A program made the translations under genes and the position numbers. A model generated the notes under the pieces. The model searched no databases. It was not told where the DNA came from and worked only from the letters and a program-made list of their open reading frames with translations. From Tannerella sp. (GTDB lineage: Bacteria; Bacteroidota; Bacteroidia; Bacteroidales; Tannerellaceae), in contig JAIROL010000177.1 of NCBI GenBank assembly GCA_031257565.1, positions 1-60,315 on the forward strand: a DNA stretch of 60,315 bases, in the 5' to 3' direction. Shown here piece after piece: positions 1 through 7,780 of the stretch (position 1 is the first letter of the stretch; each line of letters opens with the position of its first letter).

Positions 1-240
1 TTATCGCAACTTCAGATTGACTATTCCGATTTTAAATTCAGTAAAGATATGCTTGACCCCCAAAGCCGGAAATTTTCATTCTATTCGTATGTGAACGGGT
101 TTTGTATGATGGATTCGTCGAGTGTTTTTTTGTATGATAATAATCAACAGCGAGTACTTGAACAAACCGGCGACCCGGATATGGAAAAAGAGGCGAAATC
201 TTTTTTCCAGATGATGTATATTGATTTGGGAAATCGGTGA
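1..240 (+). CDS. C-terminal end of an LTA synthase-like (sulfatase-fold) membrane protein, partial
   Basis: The reading frame is open from base 1 and ends with TGA at 238-240, so the gene enters from outside the window and only about 79 residues are visible. The tail carries FYSYVNGFCMMDSSSVFLYD followed by a basic/acidic segment (QQRVLEQTGDPD) and a helix. This resembles the extreme C-terminus of Bacteroidales LTA synthase family proteins, where a 'YNNGFGW..P..YVYD..R..VIEQ.GD' pattern closes the extracellular phosphatase/sulfatase fold. Such proteins transfer phosphoglycerol-type groups at the outer face of the inner membrane. No catalytic residue is in the visible part, so the call rests on the tail pattern only. 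A stem-loop about 110 bases downstream probably ends its transcript. Confidence 0.55.
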   Translation, partial: LSQLQIDYSDFKFSKDMLDPQSRKFSFYSYVNGFCMMDSSSVFLYDNNQQRVLEQTGDPDMEKEAKSFFQMMYIDLGNR

Positions 241-348
241 GGTCGGAATATCATTTGAAACTTTAATCCCCGAAAGCCGGCCGCAGATAATCTGTCGGTT
301 TCAGGTAACTTTGAAAGGCATTAAGTAAATAGGGATTCGTAAAAAATA

Positions 349-386
349 AAAAGGGGATTGCCTGATTTCCCGGACAACCCCTTTTG
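349..386 (+). terminator. Stem-loop terminator downstream of the partial first gene
   Basis: AAAAGGGG at 349-356 pairs with CCCCTTTT at 378-385, and GATTG/CAAC pairs extend the stem inward. The paired U-rich end on either strand makes it a plausible terminator for the incoming plus-strand gene. It sits directly against repeat copy 1. Confidence 0.6.
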
Positions 387-390
387 CTTT

Positions 391-489
391 CATGTGTACA
401 TTATTTAAATTTTAACGCTAAGGTAACATAGAACTCACAGCATGTTCATAACTCTTTGGCGCAAGCCGTTGGTTCATGTTCGTTTCATG
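391..489 (-). repeat. Dispersed repeat, copy 1 (short form, 99 bp)
   Basis: This stretch shares long blocks with 15189-15313, 38174-38270 and 56753-56877: a TGTACATT-like start, TTTTAACGCTAAGGTAACAT, AGAACTCACAGCATGTTCAT, CTTTGGCGCAAGCCGTT and a GTTCGTTTCATG end (plus-strand reading). It lacks the roughly 26-bp AACGCTTCGCTAAAAGACC block of copies 2 and 4. The loss lies between two CCGTT words, as expected from recombination between short direct repeats. It lies in the gap between two convergent genes. The rest of the 241-607 gap holds only the two terminators. Confidence 0.85.
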
Positions 490-551
490 TTTGTTTTTGA
501 TTCAAGTACAAAAGTCGGCATTATTTTTTATAAAACCAAATAGCAAAGAAT

Positions 552-600
552 AAAAAAATCGGGTTATGTAGCGAGCGGCATACATAACCCGAAAAAAAAA
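552..600 (-). terminator. Bidirectional terminator after the decarboxylase operon
   Basis: A perfect 11-bp inverted repeat (CGGGTTATGTA at 560-570, TACATAACCCG at 581-591) has a 10-base loop. It is flanked by seven A on the left and nine A on the right, giving a U tract for minus-strand transcripts and an A/U-flanked stem on the other strand. It lies 8 bases past the stop codon of the Na+-pump beta subunit gene, so it should end that operon. Confidence 0.9.
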
Positions 601-607
601 CGAATAT

Positions 608-1768
608 TTATCCCAGGAAGCCTAACAGGATACCGGCCGCTACTGCAGAGCCGATAACGCCCGCTACATTCGGTCCCATAGCATGCATTAGCAGATAGTT
701 TCTCGGATCATATTTCAGGCCTTCAACCTGCGATATACGAGCAGAATCGGGAACTGCCGATACTCCGGCATTTCCGATAAGCGGATTGATTTTGTTGCCT
801 TTTTTCAAAAATAAGTTGAAGAATTTCACAAACAGCACTCCTGCACATGTGGCTATAATGAAAGACAACGCTCCTAAACCGAATATTTTGATAGAATCGA
901 AAGTCAGGAATTGCGTAGCTTGCGTGGAGGCTCCGACTGTTATACCAAGGAGAATAGTTACTATATCGATCATTGGCCCGCGGGCCGTTTCTGCCAGACG
1001 GCGCGTAACGCCGCTTTCTTTAATCAGATTTCCGAAGAAAAGCATCCCTAACAACGGCAAACCTGAAGGTACCAGAAAGCAGGTCAGTAATAATCCGATT
1101 ATAGGAAAAATGATTTTCTCCGTAGAAGAAACAACGCGCGGCGGCTTCATACGTATTACACGCTCTTTCTTCGTTGTCAGCAAACGCATAAACGGAGGCT
1201 GTATAATAGGTACCAGCGCCATATAAGAATAGGCGGACACCGCGATAGCTCCCATTAAGTTCGGCGCCAGTTTGGATGACAGGAATATCGCCGTTGGACC
1301 GTCAGCGCCGCCGATAATACCGATCGCTCCTGCCTGATTCGGCTCGAATCCCATTTGCAAAGCGATAATATATGCTCCGAAGATACCGAATTGAGCAGCT
1401 GCTCCGATAAGCATTAATTTCGGATTTGAAATAAGGGCGGAAAAATCAGTCATGGCGCCAATACCCAAAAATATAAGCGGAGGATACCACCCTTTTACTA
1501 CGCCCTGATAGAGAATGTTTAAAACAGACCCTTCTTCATATATACCAATTTGCAGTCCGGCGTCTTTAAATGGAATATTACCGATCAGCATACCGAAGCC
1601 GATTGGAATCAAAAGCATGGGTTCAAATTCGTATCTTATTGCCAGAAATACAAAGAAAAGCCCTATGAATATCATCGCTACATGTCCCCATGTGGCATTT
1701 GCAAACCCTGTATACGACAGGAATGTTTGCAAATTATCTCCCAAAAACGTTAAAAAACTTTCTTGCAT
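608..1768 (-). CDS. mmdB: Na+-translocating decarboxylase beta subunit (methylmalonyl-CoA decarboxylase type)
   Basis: This 386-residue, very hydrophobic protein belongs to the OadB/GcdB/MmdB family, the membrane subunit that couples decarboxylation of carboxybiotin to Na+ export. Visible family signatures are GVVKGWYPPLIFLGIGAMTD near residue 90, GIIGGADGPTAIFLSSKLAP near 150, the GNLIKESGVTRRLAETARGP segment, and GNAGVSAVPDSAR followed by LLMHAMGPNVAGVIGSAVAAG near the C-terminus. Length matches the family. It is the last gene of a minus-strand operon with the biotin carrier, OadG-like protein, carboxyltransferase and epimerase. That context favours methylmalonyl-CoA rather than oxaloacetate as substrate. 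A strong terminator follows. Confidence 0.93.
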   Translation of the reverse strand: MQESFLTFLGDNLQTFLSYTGFANATWGHVAMIFIGLFFVFLAIRYEFEPMLLIPIGFGMLIGNIPFKDAGLQIGIYEEGSVLNILYQGVVKGWYPPLIFLGIGAMTDFSALISNPKLMLIGAAAQFGIFGAYIIALQMGFEPNQAGAIGIIGGADGPTAIFLSSKLAPNLMGAIAVSAYSYMALVPIIQPPFMRLLTTKKERVIRMKPPRVVSSTEKIIFPIIGLLLTCFLVPSGLPLLGMLFFGNLIKESGVTRRLAETARGPMIDIVTILLGITVGASTQATQFLTFDSIKIFGLGALSFIIATCAGVLFVKFFNLFLKKGNKINPLIGNAGVSAVPDSARISQVEGLKYDPRNYLLMHAMGPNVAGVIGSAVAAGILLGFLG

Positions 1769-1776
1769 AACATGGC

Positions 1777-2208
1777 TTATTTAATGATTACCAAATCGGC
1801 TCCTTCCAGTACGGAATCACCCTTATTTACTTTAATTTCAGCCACAACGCCTTCACGATCCGAAGAAATCGTATTCTCCATTTTCATTGCTTCGAGAACA
1901 AGAAGTTTTTGACCTTTTTTAACGGCGTCGCCAACTTTGCAGTCTATGGAGAGAATTACGCCTGGCAGCGGCGATTTAACGGCGCCGCCTCCGCCTGTAT
2001 TAACAGGGCGTGAAACAACCGGCGCTCCGGATGTAGTAGTCGGCGCCTGTACCGGGCGTTTAACCGTTATCACCTGTTTTTTTACCGGCTTATCCATCAA
2101 TACTTTATATGGAGTTCCGTTTACTTCAACTTCGGCGGTAGTATCTTCCACTTTGTTTACCGTAACATTGTAAACATTACCGTTAATTGTATATTTAAAT
2201 TGTTTCAT
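1777..2208 (-). CDS. mmdC: Biotin carboxyl carrier subunit of the decarboxylase
   Basis: The protein has 143 residues. Its C-terminal half is a biotinyl domain with the classic LEAMKMENTI motif, whose Lys is the biotin attachment site, preceded by GAVKSPLPGVILSIDCKVGD. The N-terminal part is a small beta domain (MKQFKYTINGNVYNVTVNKV) and the middle is a flexible Pro/Thr/Gly-rich linker ending in a poly-Gly stretch. It carries the carboxyl group from the carboxyltransferase subunit to the membrane beta subunit. Only eight bases separate its stop from the beta subunit start, indicating tight co-transcription. The domain is shared with oxaloacetate and glutaconyl-CoA decarboxylases, so the exact enzyme comes from context. 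Confidence 0.92.
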   Translation of the reverse strand: MKQFKYTINGNVYNVTVNKVEDTTAEVEVNGTPYKVLMDKPVKKQVITVKRPVQAPTTTSGAPVVSRPVNTGGGGAVKSPLPGVILSIDCKVGDAVKKGQKLLVLEAMKMENTISSDREGVVAEIKVNKGDSVLEGADLVIIK

Positions 2209-2236
2209 AATATTTATCGGAAAATTATTTGTTTGA

Positions 2237-3121
2237 TTATTTTTTAGAAAATTCTCTCATGTTGTATATTTTGGAATTCCATGGCGAATATCGACGCGTA
2301 ACTTTATGGATTGTAAGCACGGTATTTTCCATGTCATGAACATCTTCTGTCACTTCGTAAAGCGCGGTAGCAATAGCTGCAAATATGGCGCCCTCTTCAG
2401 TATGGCCTTTGGCCGGGATATTTTCCACTCCGGCTTTCCTGGCTCTGCGATTACTCATTTTGATAGCGGATTTTCCTACAAACTTAAATACGACATAAAG
2501 TAGAATGAGCCCTAAAAATACTACCAACATCGCCGTAATTGTCATTCCGAGACCTATTGCGTCATTCTTTTGGAAGTTTTCTATCTTTTCGTTAGAGTCT
2601 AATGTCAGATTGTTGGTGCTGGGAGTTACTTTTGGAAGTGTAGTCCATTCTTGCAGTCCGTCAACCTTACGTCCATAACTGACGTCCGGTTTTTGTCCGG
2701 CAGGGATTCTAATCTCGTCAACTAACGTTTTACCATCCGCATCGTATAAGGCGATGTAGTTCTCCCTCGCCGGATCTAATTTGAAGTTGAGATGAAAAGT
2801 GCCACGGCTTGCATTTCCGTCAGCCCAGAATAGGATATGTTGCCCCGGAGGTATTTTTGTCAGCACGTCTCCTTTAGGAATCGGATATTTACGCGGATTA
2901 TTGGGGTCGTCCGTAAGGAAACATCCACTGATATTTACGGTACCGGCAGAACTGTTGAATAATTCAATCCAACCGCTTCGCTTTCCGTAATCGTCAACGA
3001 AATTGTCTTCATTGATAACAAGTACTTCATTAATGCGCATATACGCAACTCGTTGCGCTGATGCGCTCACTACAAAAAGCAGCGTTAACGACAGAATTAC
3101 GCCTATCTTATTTTTTATCAT
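2237..3121 (-). CDS. OadG-like decarboxylase subunit fused to an exported lamin-tail-type domain
   Basis: This 294-residue protein starts with a signal peptide (residues 1-22, cleavage near SASAQ). A roughly 150-residue beta-rich domain follows with lamin-tail-like features (INEVLVINEDNFVDDYGKRS, GWIELFN, ISGCFLTDDPNNPRKY, LFWADG, FKLDP...IALYDADG). A single transmembrane helix lies near residues 190-215 (LGMTITAMLVVFLGLILLYV), then a basic cytoplasmic tail in the style of OadG/MmdD small subunits. Classical OadG proteins are only about 80-100 residues and lack the exported part. Its place between carboxyltransferase and biotin carrier genes supports the role of anchoring or assembling the Na+-pumping decarboxylase. 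The job of the exported domain is unknown. Confidence 0.85.
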   Translation of the reverse strand: MIKNKIGVILSLTLLFVVSASAQRVAYMRINEVLVINEDNFVDDYGKRSGWIELFNSSAGTVNISGCFLTDDPNNPRKYPIPKGDVLTKIPPGQHILFWADGNASRGTFHLNFKLDPARENYIALYDADGKTLVDEIRIPAGQKPDVSYGRKVDGLQEWTTLPKVTPSTNNLTLDSNEKIENFQKNDAIGLGMTITAMLVVFLGLILLYVVFKFVGKSAIKMSNRRARKAGVENIPAKGHTEEGAIFAAIATALYEVTEDVHDMENTVLTIHKVTRRYSPWNSKIYNMREFSKK

Positions 3122-3142
3122 AATTTATTGATGTTTTTAAGA

Positions 3143-4696
3143 TTATAAAGGAATATTTCCGTGTTTCTTGACCGGATTAATGAGTTTTTTTGTCTGCAAT
3201 TGTTGCAATGCGCGTATTACGCGGAAACGCGTATTACGTGGTTCTATTACATCGTCAATATAACCGTATTTTGCCGCATTGTACGGATTGGCAAAAAGTT
3301 TGTTGTATTCCTCCACTTTTTCGTTCATCATGGCTACAGGGTCAGTCGCTTCTTGCAGTTCTTTTGCATATAATACTTCTGCTGCGCCCAAGCCTCCCAT
3401 CACTGCGATTTCCGCCGTTGGCCATGCATAATTGATATCTCCTCGTAATTGCTTACAACTCATTACGATGTGGGAACCTCCGTAAGATTTACGTAATGTA
3501 ACGGTTACTTTGGGAACAGTCGCTTCGCCATAAGCATAAAGCAATTTTGCTCCGTGCAGGATAACGCCGTTGTATTCCTGTCCTGTTCCCGGAAGGAAGC
3601 CAGGGACGTCTACAAGAGTAACGAGCGGAATATTAAAAGCGTCGCAGAAACGAACGAACCTGGCTCCTTTGCGCGAGGCATTACTGTCGAGAACTCCTGC
3701 AAGGTATTTAGGCTGGTTTGCAACGATACCGACGGATTGTCCGTTAAAACGTGCAAAACCGATGATAATATTTTTTGCGTAATGCGGTTGTATTTCGAAA
3801 AATTCGTTATTATCGACGATTGTAGTAATCACTTCATTTATATCATATGCCTGGGTTGCGCTGTCGGGGATGATTTCATTCAAATTGTCGTCCAGACGAT
3901 CTATGTGGTCATTACATTCTACATAAGGAGGTTCTTCCAGGTTATTTTGGGGGATATAGCTAAGCAGTTTACGGATCATCGCTAACCCCTCTTCTTCCGT
4001 GGGAGTAGTCAGATGTGTCACTCCGGATTTAGTTGAATGAACGCTTGCGCCTCCCAAATCTTCCTGGGAAACATCTTCCCCTGTAACTGTTTTTACAACT
4101 TTGGGGCCTGTAAGGAACATGTAGGATGTACCTTCCGTCATCAGCGTGAAGTCCGTAAGGGCCGGAGAGTATACCGCGCCACCCGCGCATGGACCGAAGA
4201 TACCCGAGATCTGAGGTATTACTCCGGACGCCATGATATTACGCTGGAAAATTTCCGCATATCCGGCAAGCGCATTGATGCCTTCCTGAATGCGTGCGCC
4301 TCCCGAGTCGTTAATGCCGATACATGGCGCGCCCATTTTCATGGCCATATCCATCACTTTGCAGATCTTCAGAGACATCGTTTCGGACAAAGAACCGCCG
4401 AATACGGTAAAGTCCTGTGCAAACACATAAACCAGACGTCCGTCGATGGTACCACAACCGGTGACGACGCCGTCGCCCAGGATTTTCTTTTTATCTTGTC
4501 CGAAGTTTACGCAACGATGTTCTACGAACATGTCCATTTCTTCGAAGCTACCTTCGTCCAAGAGCATGGCAATGCGTTCGCGGGCTGTGTATTTTCCTCT
4601 CTGATGCTGTTTTTCTATCGCTTTTTCTCCACCTCCGAGACGTGCTTTTTCACGTAGAGCGATTAACTCTTTTACTTTTTCAAGTTGATTTCCCAT
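3143..4696 (-). CDS. mmdA: Acyl-CoA carboxyltransferase subunit (methylmalonyl-CoA decarboxylase alpha / PCC beta type)
   Basis: The 517-residue protein is a crotonase-fold carboxyltransferase of the PccB/MmdA family. Visible hallmarks are [20 protein letters not shown], the first oxyanion region [13 protein letters not shown] with [16 protein letters not shown], and the second half with [24 protein letters not shown] and the [15 protein letters not shown] segment. Length is standard. In the decarboxylase complex it moves CO2 from methylmalonyl-CoA to biotin, giving propionyl-CoA. The same family works in reverse in propionyl-CoA carboxylase. No biotin carboxylase gene is present here, while Na+-pump and epimerase genes flank it, which favours the decarboxylase assignment. 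Confidence 0.92.
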   Translation of the reverse strand: MGNQLEKVKELIALREKARLGGGEKAIEKQHQRGKYTARERIAMLLDEGSFEEMDMFVEHRCVNFGQDKKKILGDGVVTGCGTIDGRLVYVFAQDFTVFGGSLSETMSLKICKVMDMAMKMGAPCIGINDSGGARIQEGINALAGYAEIFQRNIMASGVIPQISGIFGPCAGGAVYSPALTDFTLMTEGTSYMFLTGPKVVKTVTGEDVSQEDLGGASVHSTKSGVTHLTTPTEEEGLAMIRKLLSYIPQNNLEEPPYVECNDHIDRLDDNLNEIIPDSATQAYDINEVITTIVDNNEFFEIQPHYAKNIIIGFARFNGQSVGIVANQPKYLAGVLDSNASRKGARFVRFCDAFNIPLVTLVDVPGFLPGTGQEYNGVILHGAKLLYAYGEATVPKVTVTLRKSYGGSHIVMSCKQLRGDINYAWPTAEIAVMGGLGAAEVLYAKELQEATDPVAMMNEKVEEYNKLFANPYNAAKYGYIDDVIEPRNTRFRVIRALQQLQTKKLINPVKKHGNIPL

Positions 4697-4743
4697 TATG
4701 TTAATTGTTTAGTATTAAAAAAAATGAATCTCTCTATATAATG

Positions 4744-4789
4744 TAAAAACTTTCCCTGTAAGAGCTATATATGCAGCTGTCCGGGAAAG
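4744..4789 (-). terminator. Stem-loop between mce and mmdA (terminator or attenuator)
   Basis: Read on the minus strand, CTTTCCC and GGGAAAG (plus coordinates 4783-4789 and 4750-4756) form a stem. An inner AGCT pair is possible, and a run of T follows (plus-strand AAAAA at 4745-4749). It lies between the epimerase stop and the carboxyltransferase start, so it could partly separate mce transcription from the downstream genes. Confidence 0.55.
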
Positions 4790-4832
4790 CGACTTCTTAA
4801 ACTTTTTAACCTGTAAAATATCTTTAATATGA

Positions 4833-5234
4833 TTAGTCCATACAGAGTTCCGTCAATACGCCATGAGTAGATTTCGGGTGTAAAAATGCAATTTTGAGGC
4901 CTTCTGCTCCTCCGCGAGGCGCTTTGTCGATAAGCTGAACGCCTTTTGCTTCAACTTCATTGAGCGCGCTTTGTACGTCGGGCACTGCAAATGCGATATG
5001 ATGAATACCTTCTCCGCGTTTTTCAATGAATTTGGCTATCGTACTGTCTTCACTTGTCGGTTCCAGTAATTCTATCTTTGTTTGTCCGATTTTGAAAAAA
5101 GCAGTTTTTACCTTCTGATCGGTTACTTCTTCGATATTGTAACACTTAACGCCTAATATCTGTTCATAGTATGGCAGTTGTTCCTCAATACTTTTTACGG
5201 CAATGCCGAGATGCTCGATATGTGAAATTTCCAT
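4833..5234 (-). CDS. mce: Methylmalonyl-CoA epimerase
   Basis: The 133-residue protein has the VOC (glyoxalase/bleomycin-resistance) fold. It begins [20 protein letters not shown], has IELLEP and [18 protein letters not shown], and ends with GVLTELC. The metal-binding His near residue 7, the His in IHHIAF and the Glu in LTELC match the family layout. It converts (R)- and (S)-methylmalonyl-CoA, linking the B12-dependent mutase product to the decarboxylase encoded just downstream. It is the first gene of the operon and has its own -7 box about 38 bases before the start. Confidence 0.95.
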   Translation of the reverse strand: MEISHIEHLGIAVKSIEEQLPYYEQILGVKCYNIEEVTDQKVKTAFFKIGQTKIELLEPTSEDSTIAKFIEKRGEGIHHIAFAVPDVQSALNEVEAKGVQLIDKAPRGGAEGLKIAFLHPKSTHGVLTELCMD

Positions 5235-5271
5235 TATAATAATGTATTAAGTAATTAATGAAATTTTTCCG

Positions 5272-5279
5272 CAAAGATA
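5272..5279 (-). promoter_or_regulatory. -7 box for the mce-decarboxylase operon
   Basis: CAAAGATA on the plus strand reads TATCTTTG on the minus strand, a perfect match to the Bacteroidota TAnnTTTG box. It lies 38 bases upstream of the mce start codon. Confidence 0.7.
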
Positions 5280-5463
5280 TGAAAAAAATCCAAATACATT
5301 CTTTTCTAAGCAAATAAAAAGTCAAAAATGTTACATTTTCACAAATGCGTCGTCATATAAAAAAGAAAGTGCAACAGGCAAAGGCGCAAAATAATTGATG
5401 TTAAACAGGATACAATATAATAAAAAAAACTCATAGATTAAAATGGTTTATCAATTTTTTTTG

Positions 5464-5471
5464 TACCTTTG
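5464..5471 (+). promoter_or_regulatory. -7 box upstream of rplY
   Basis: TACCTTTG matches TAnnTTTG and lies 82 bases before the chosen rplY start at 5553. The rest of the gap 5235-5552 is AT-rich and shows no other gene. Confidence 0.7.
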
Positions 5472-5552
5472 CCGCGCTTTTTGGGCCTGTCGTAGTGTGA
5501 TGGGGAATTAGGAAGCAAAGAACTAATTTTGAGTAACACAGATTTTAACAAG

Positions 5553-6206
5553 ATGAAAACATTTAAACTGGAAGCGACGCCGAGAGAAGTTATCGGCAGA
5601 AAAGCTTCAAAACAATTACGTAAGCAAAGCTTAATCCCTGCAGTACTGTATGGTCGGGAACCGGTAGAGTTACCTTACAAAGGTATGCTTAACGCCGGAG
5701 AAAAGATAGTAGAGATAGGTGATAACAAAGGCGTTATTGTGACGGATTTTACAGTGTCGCTTGATGGCGTGCGCAAACTGATCTATACCCCTGAAATACA
5801 CCTTGTCGATATCGCGATTAAAGGTGGTAAATCGGTAAAAGCCATACTTAAAGATTCTCAGTATCATCCGGTTTCTGATGATATTCTTCATATTGATTTT
5901 CTTGAAGTATTTGAAAACAAACCGATTGTTATGGAGGTTCCTGTTATATTGGAGGGGCACTCTGTCGGCGTGAAAGCCGGCGGTAAGCTTAATCAATCCA
6001 TGCGTAAGCTGAAAGTGAAAGGTTTGGCAAATAATATACCGGAGATATTAACAATTAATGTTGAACATCTTGAATTAGGTAAGGTTATTAAGGTAGGAGA
6101 ACTTGGCTTTGATAATATTGAGCTTGTTAATCCTAAGAATGCTGTGGTATGTATCGTTAAGATGACGCGCGCTTCTCAAAGCGCTGCCGCTACCGCCGGA
6201 AAATAA
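5553..6206 (+). CDS. rplY: Large-subunit ribosomal protein L25/Ctc
   Basis: The 217-residue protein is of the long Ctc/TL5 form of L25, which binds 5S rRNA. It starts MKTFKLEATPREVIGRKASK and contains QLRKQSLIPAVLYGRE and HPVSDDILHIDFLEVFENKP, then the C-terminal beta domain (GGKLNQSMRKLKVKGLANNI, PEILTINVEHLELGKVIKVG). A TTG 24 bases further upstream is also in frame, but the ATG at 5553 matches family N-termini. The end is Ala-rich. It is followed by a terminator and then pth, the usual rplY-pth-S4 order of Bacteroidota. Confidence 0.95.
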   Translation: MKTFKLEATPREVIGRKASKQLRKQSLIPAVLYGREPVELPYKGMLNAGEKIVEIGDNKGVIVTDFTVSLDGVRKLIYTPEIHLVDIAIKGGKSVKAILKDSQYHPVSDDILHIDFLEVFENKPIVMEVPVILEGHSVGVKAGGKLNQSMRKLKVKGLANNIPEILTINVEHLELGKVIKVGELGFDNIELVNPKNAVVCIVKMTRASQSAAATAGK

Positions 6207-6241
6207 CAGGAAAAATAACGAATACTTTCAATAGAGGAGGA

Positions 6242-6271
6242 GGGAGGATGTTTTACACATTCTCCCTTTTT
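6242..6271 (+). terminator. Intrinsic terminator between rplY and pth
   Basis: GGGAGGATG (6242-6250) pairs with CATTCTCCC (6258-6266) through nine pairs including one G-U, with a 7-base loop, followed by five T. It lies about 35 bases after the rplY stop. Confidence 0.75.
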
Positions 6272-6287
6272 AACTAAAAATGCAGGA

Positions 6288-6851
6288 ATGAAATATCTTA
6301 TTGTCGGTTTGGGTAATATAGGCGAGGAATATTGGGGAACGCGTCATAATATCGGATTCAGGGTCGTCAATGAATTAGCCGGTTCTGCGGATGTATTTTT
6401 CAGAGAAGAGAGGTATGGCGCTGTGGCCCGTATGCGTGTTAAAAATGCAGAGCTTGTCGTGTTGAAACCGAATACTTTTATGAATTTAAGCGGTAATGCC
6501 GTACGTTACTGGTTGCAGAAAGAAGATATGCCTTTATCACAGCTGCTCGTTGTGGCCGATGATTTGTCGCTCCCATTCGGAAGCCTGCGGATGAAGCCAA
6601 AGGGAAGTCATGGCGGTCATAACGGATTGCGGAACATTGAAGAAATTCTGGAGACGGCAGAATATCCTCGCCTGAGGTTTGGGATTGGCGACGATTTTTT
6701 CCGTGGAAGACAGGTTGATTTTGTGTTAAGCAAATTTACCGCAGAGGAGATGGAAAAAATGCCGGAACGCGTTAAACAGTCTATCGAAATGATAAAGAGC
6801 TTTTGTCTTGCAGGAATAGGTATTACAATGAATCAGTTTAATCATAAATGA
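6288..6851 (+). CDS. pth: Peptidyl-tRNA hydrolase
   Basis: This 187-residue cytoplasmic enzyme releases stalled peptides from peptidyl-tRNA. Family motifs are all visible: [20 protein letters not shown] with the active-site His, [47 protein letters not shown] and RLRFGIGDD. Length is standard. It follows rplY directly and precedes the S4-domain gene with a 21-base gap, a conserved translation-related group. Confidence 0.96.
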   Translation: MKYLIVGLGNIGEEYWGTRHNIGFRVVNELAGSADVFFREERYGAVARMRVKNAELVVLKPNTFMNLSGNAVRYWLQKEDMPLSQLLVVADDLSLPFGSLRMKPKGSHGGHNGLRNIEEILETAEYPRLRFGIGDDFFRGRQVDFVLSKFTAEEMEKMPERVKQSIEMIKSFCLAGIGITMNQFNHK

Positions 6852-6872
6852 GCAGGAGCAGGTAATGTTTTA

Positions 6873-7313
6873 ATGAATGAAGTAAGGATTGATAAATGGA
6901 TGTGGGCGACGCGTGTCTTTAAGACGCGTACGATTGCTGCTGAAGCATGTAAGAAAAGCCGCGTACTGGTGGGAGGCGTCAATGTTAAGCCTTCGAGAAT
7001 GATCAGGGCCGGCGATGTTGTGTCTGTTCGCAAGCCTCCTGTTACGTATTCGTTTCGCGTACTTGATGTGACGGAAAAACGAATAGGTGCAAAACTTGTC
7101 CCTCTGTATCTTGAAAACGTCACTTCTCCCGAAGAATATGAAATTCTTGAAATGAATAAGATTTCCGGATTTGTCAATCGCGCAAAAGGATTGGGGCGTC
7201 CTACCAAGAAAGAACGGCGTGAGCTGGATGGCTTTACCGATACGGAAACGGATAGTCCGGTATTGAGCTTTGATTGGGACGAATACTGGAATGAAGATAC
7301 AAATGGCGAATAA
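6873..7313 (+). CDS. S4-domain RNA-binding protein (Hsp15/HslR type)
   Basis: The 146-residue protein opens with an S4 domain (MNEVRIDKWMWATRVFKTRT, CKKSRVLVGGVNVKPSRMIR, AGDVVSVRK), which binds structured RNA. The rest is a basic and then acidic tail containing FVNRAKGLGRPTKKERRELD. In Hsp15 the S4 domain recognises stalled 50S subunits carrying peptidyl-tRNA, which fits its place next to pth. The exact role in Bacteroidota is inferred from family. Confidence 0.9.
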   Translation: MNEVRIDKWMWATRVFKTRTIAAEACKKSRVLVGGVNVKPSRMIRAGDVVSVRKPPVTYSFRVLDVTEKRIGAKLVPLYLENVTSPEEYEILEMNKISGFVNRAKGLGRPTKKERRELDGFTDTETDSPVLSFDWDEYWNEDTNGE

Positions 7314-7340
7314 CCGGCTATAAAAAACAGGTTTGTCCGA

Positions 7341-7700
7341 ATGAGATTTTTTTTGATTATAGCCGGTACGATTAGCCTGGCGTTGGGTATTATCGGTATT
7401 TTCGTACCTTTACTACCGACAACCCCTTTTTTGCTACTTTCTGCCGCCGCCTATTTTAAGGGTTCTCCACGTTTGTATAACCGGCTGATTAATCACAGGC
7501 GCCTGGGTCCCTACATCCGTAACTTCAGAGAGAATAAAGCGATACCTGTGCGGGTGAAGATTGTTTCCGTAACATTGTTATGGGGTACAATCGGTTATTG
7601 TATTCTCTGTTTAGGTTTGCCTCTTTGGATTAGAATTATGCTTGGATGCGTCGTTGTTGGCGTAACGTGGCATATATTATCGTTCAGGACACTGAAATGA
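7341..7700 (+). CDS. DUF454 (YbaN-type) inner-membrane protein
   Basis: The 119-residue membrane protein has three or four predicted helices. It starts FFLIIAGTISLALGIIGIFV and contains the family signature PLLPTTPFLLLSAAAYFKGS, followed by SPRLYNRLINHRRLGPYIRN. This is the YbaN/DUF454 pattern; the function of the family is not established. It lies 27 bases after the S4 gene on the same strand and may be co-transcribed with it. The short gap to the convergent ABC-F gene holds no clear terminator. Confidence 0.88.
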   Translation: MRFFLIIAGTISLALGIIGIFVPLLPTTPFLLLSAAAYFKGSPRLYNRLINHRRLGPYIRNFRENKAIPVRVKIVSVTLLWGTIGYCILCLGLPLWIRIMLGCVVVGVTWHILSFRTLK

Positions 7701-7780
7701 TTATTATAAGTTCTGAACGCTTATTCCATACGATCTATATAGCCGCCATGACAGGAGCCAAGCGTAGACGTCACAGGAAA

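Noticed and set aside
391-489. CRISPR array from the repeated blocks
   Set aside because: The repeat copies are tens of kilobases apart, of unequal length, and without spacers or cas genes.
4037-4657. 206-codon plus-strand frame opposite the carboxyltransferase gene
   Set aside because: No family features; it is the shadow of a conserved minus-strand gene.
7701-7780. Terminator between the convergent DUF454 and ABC-F genes
   Set aside because: No convincing stem plus T run was found in these 80 bases.
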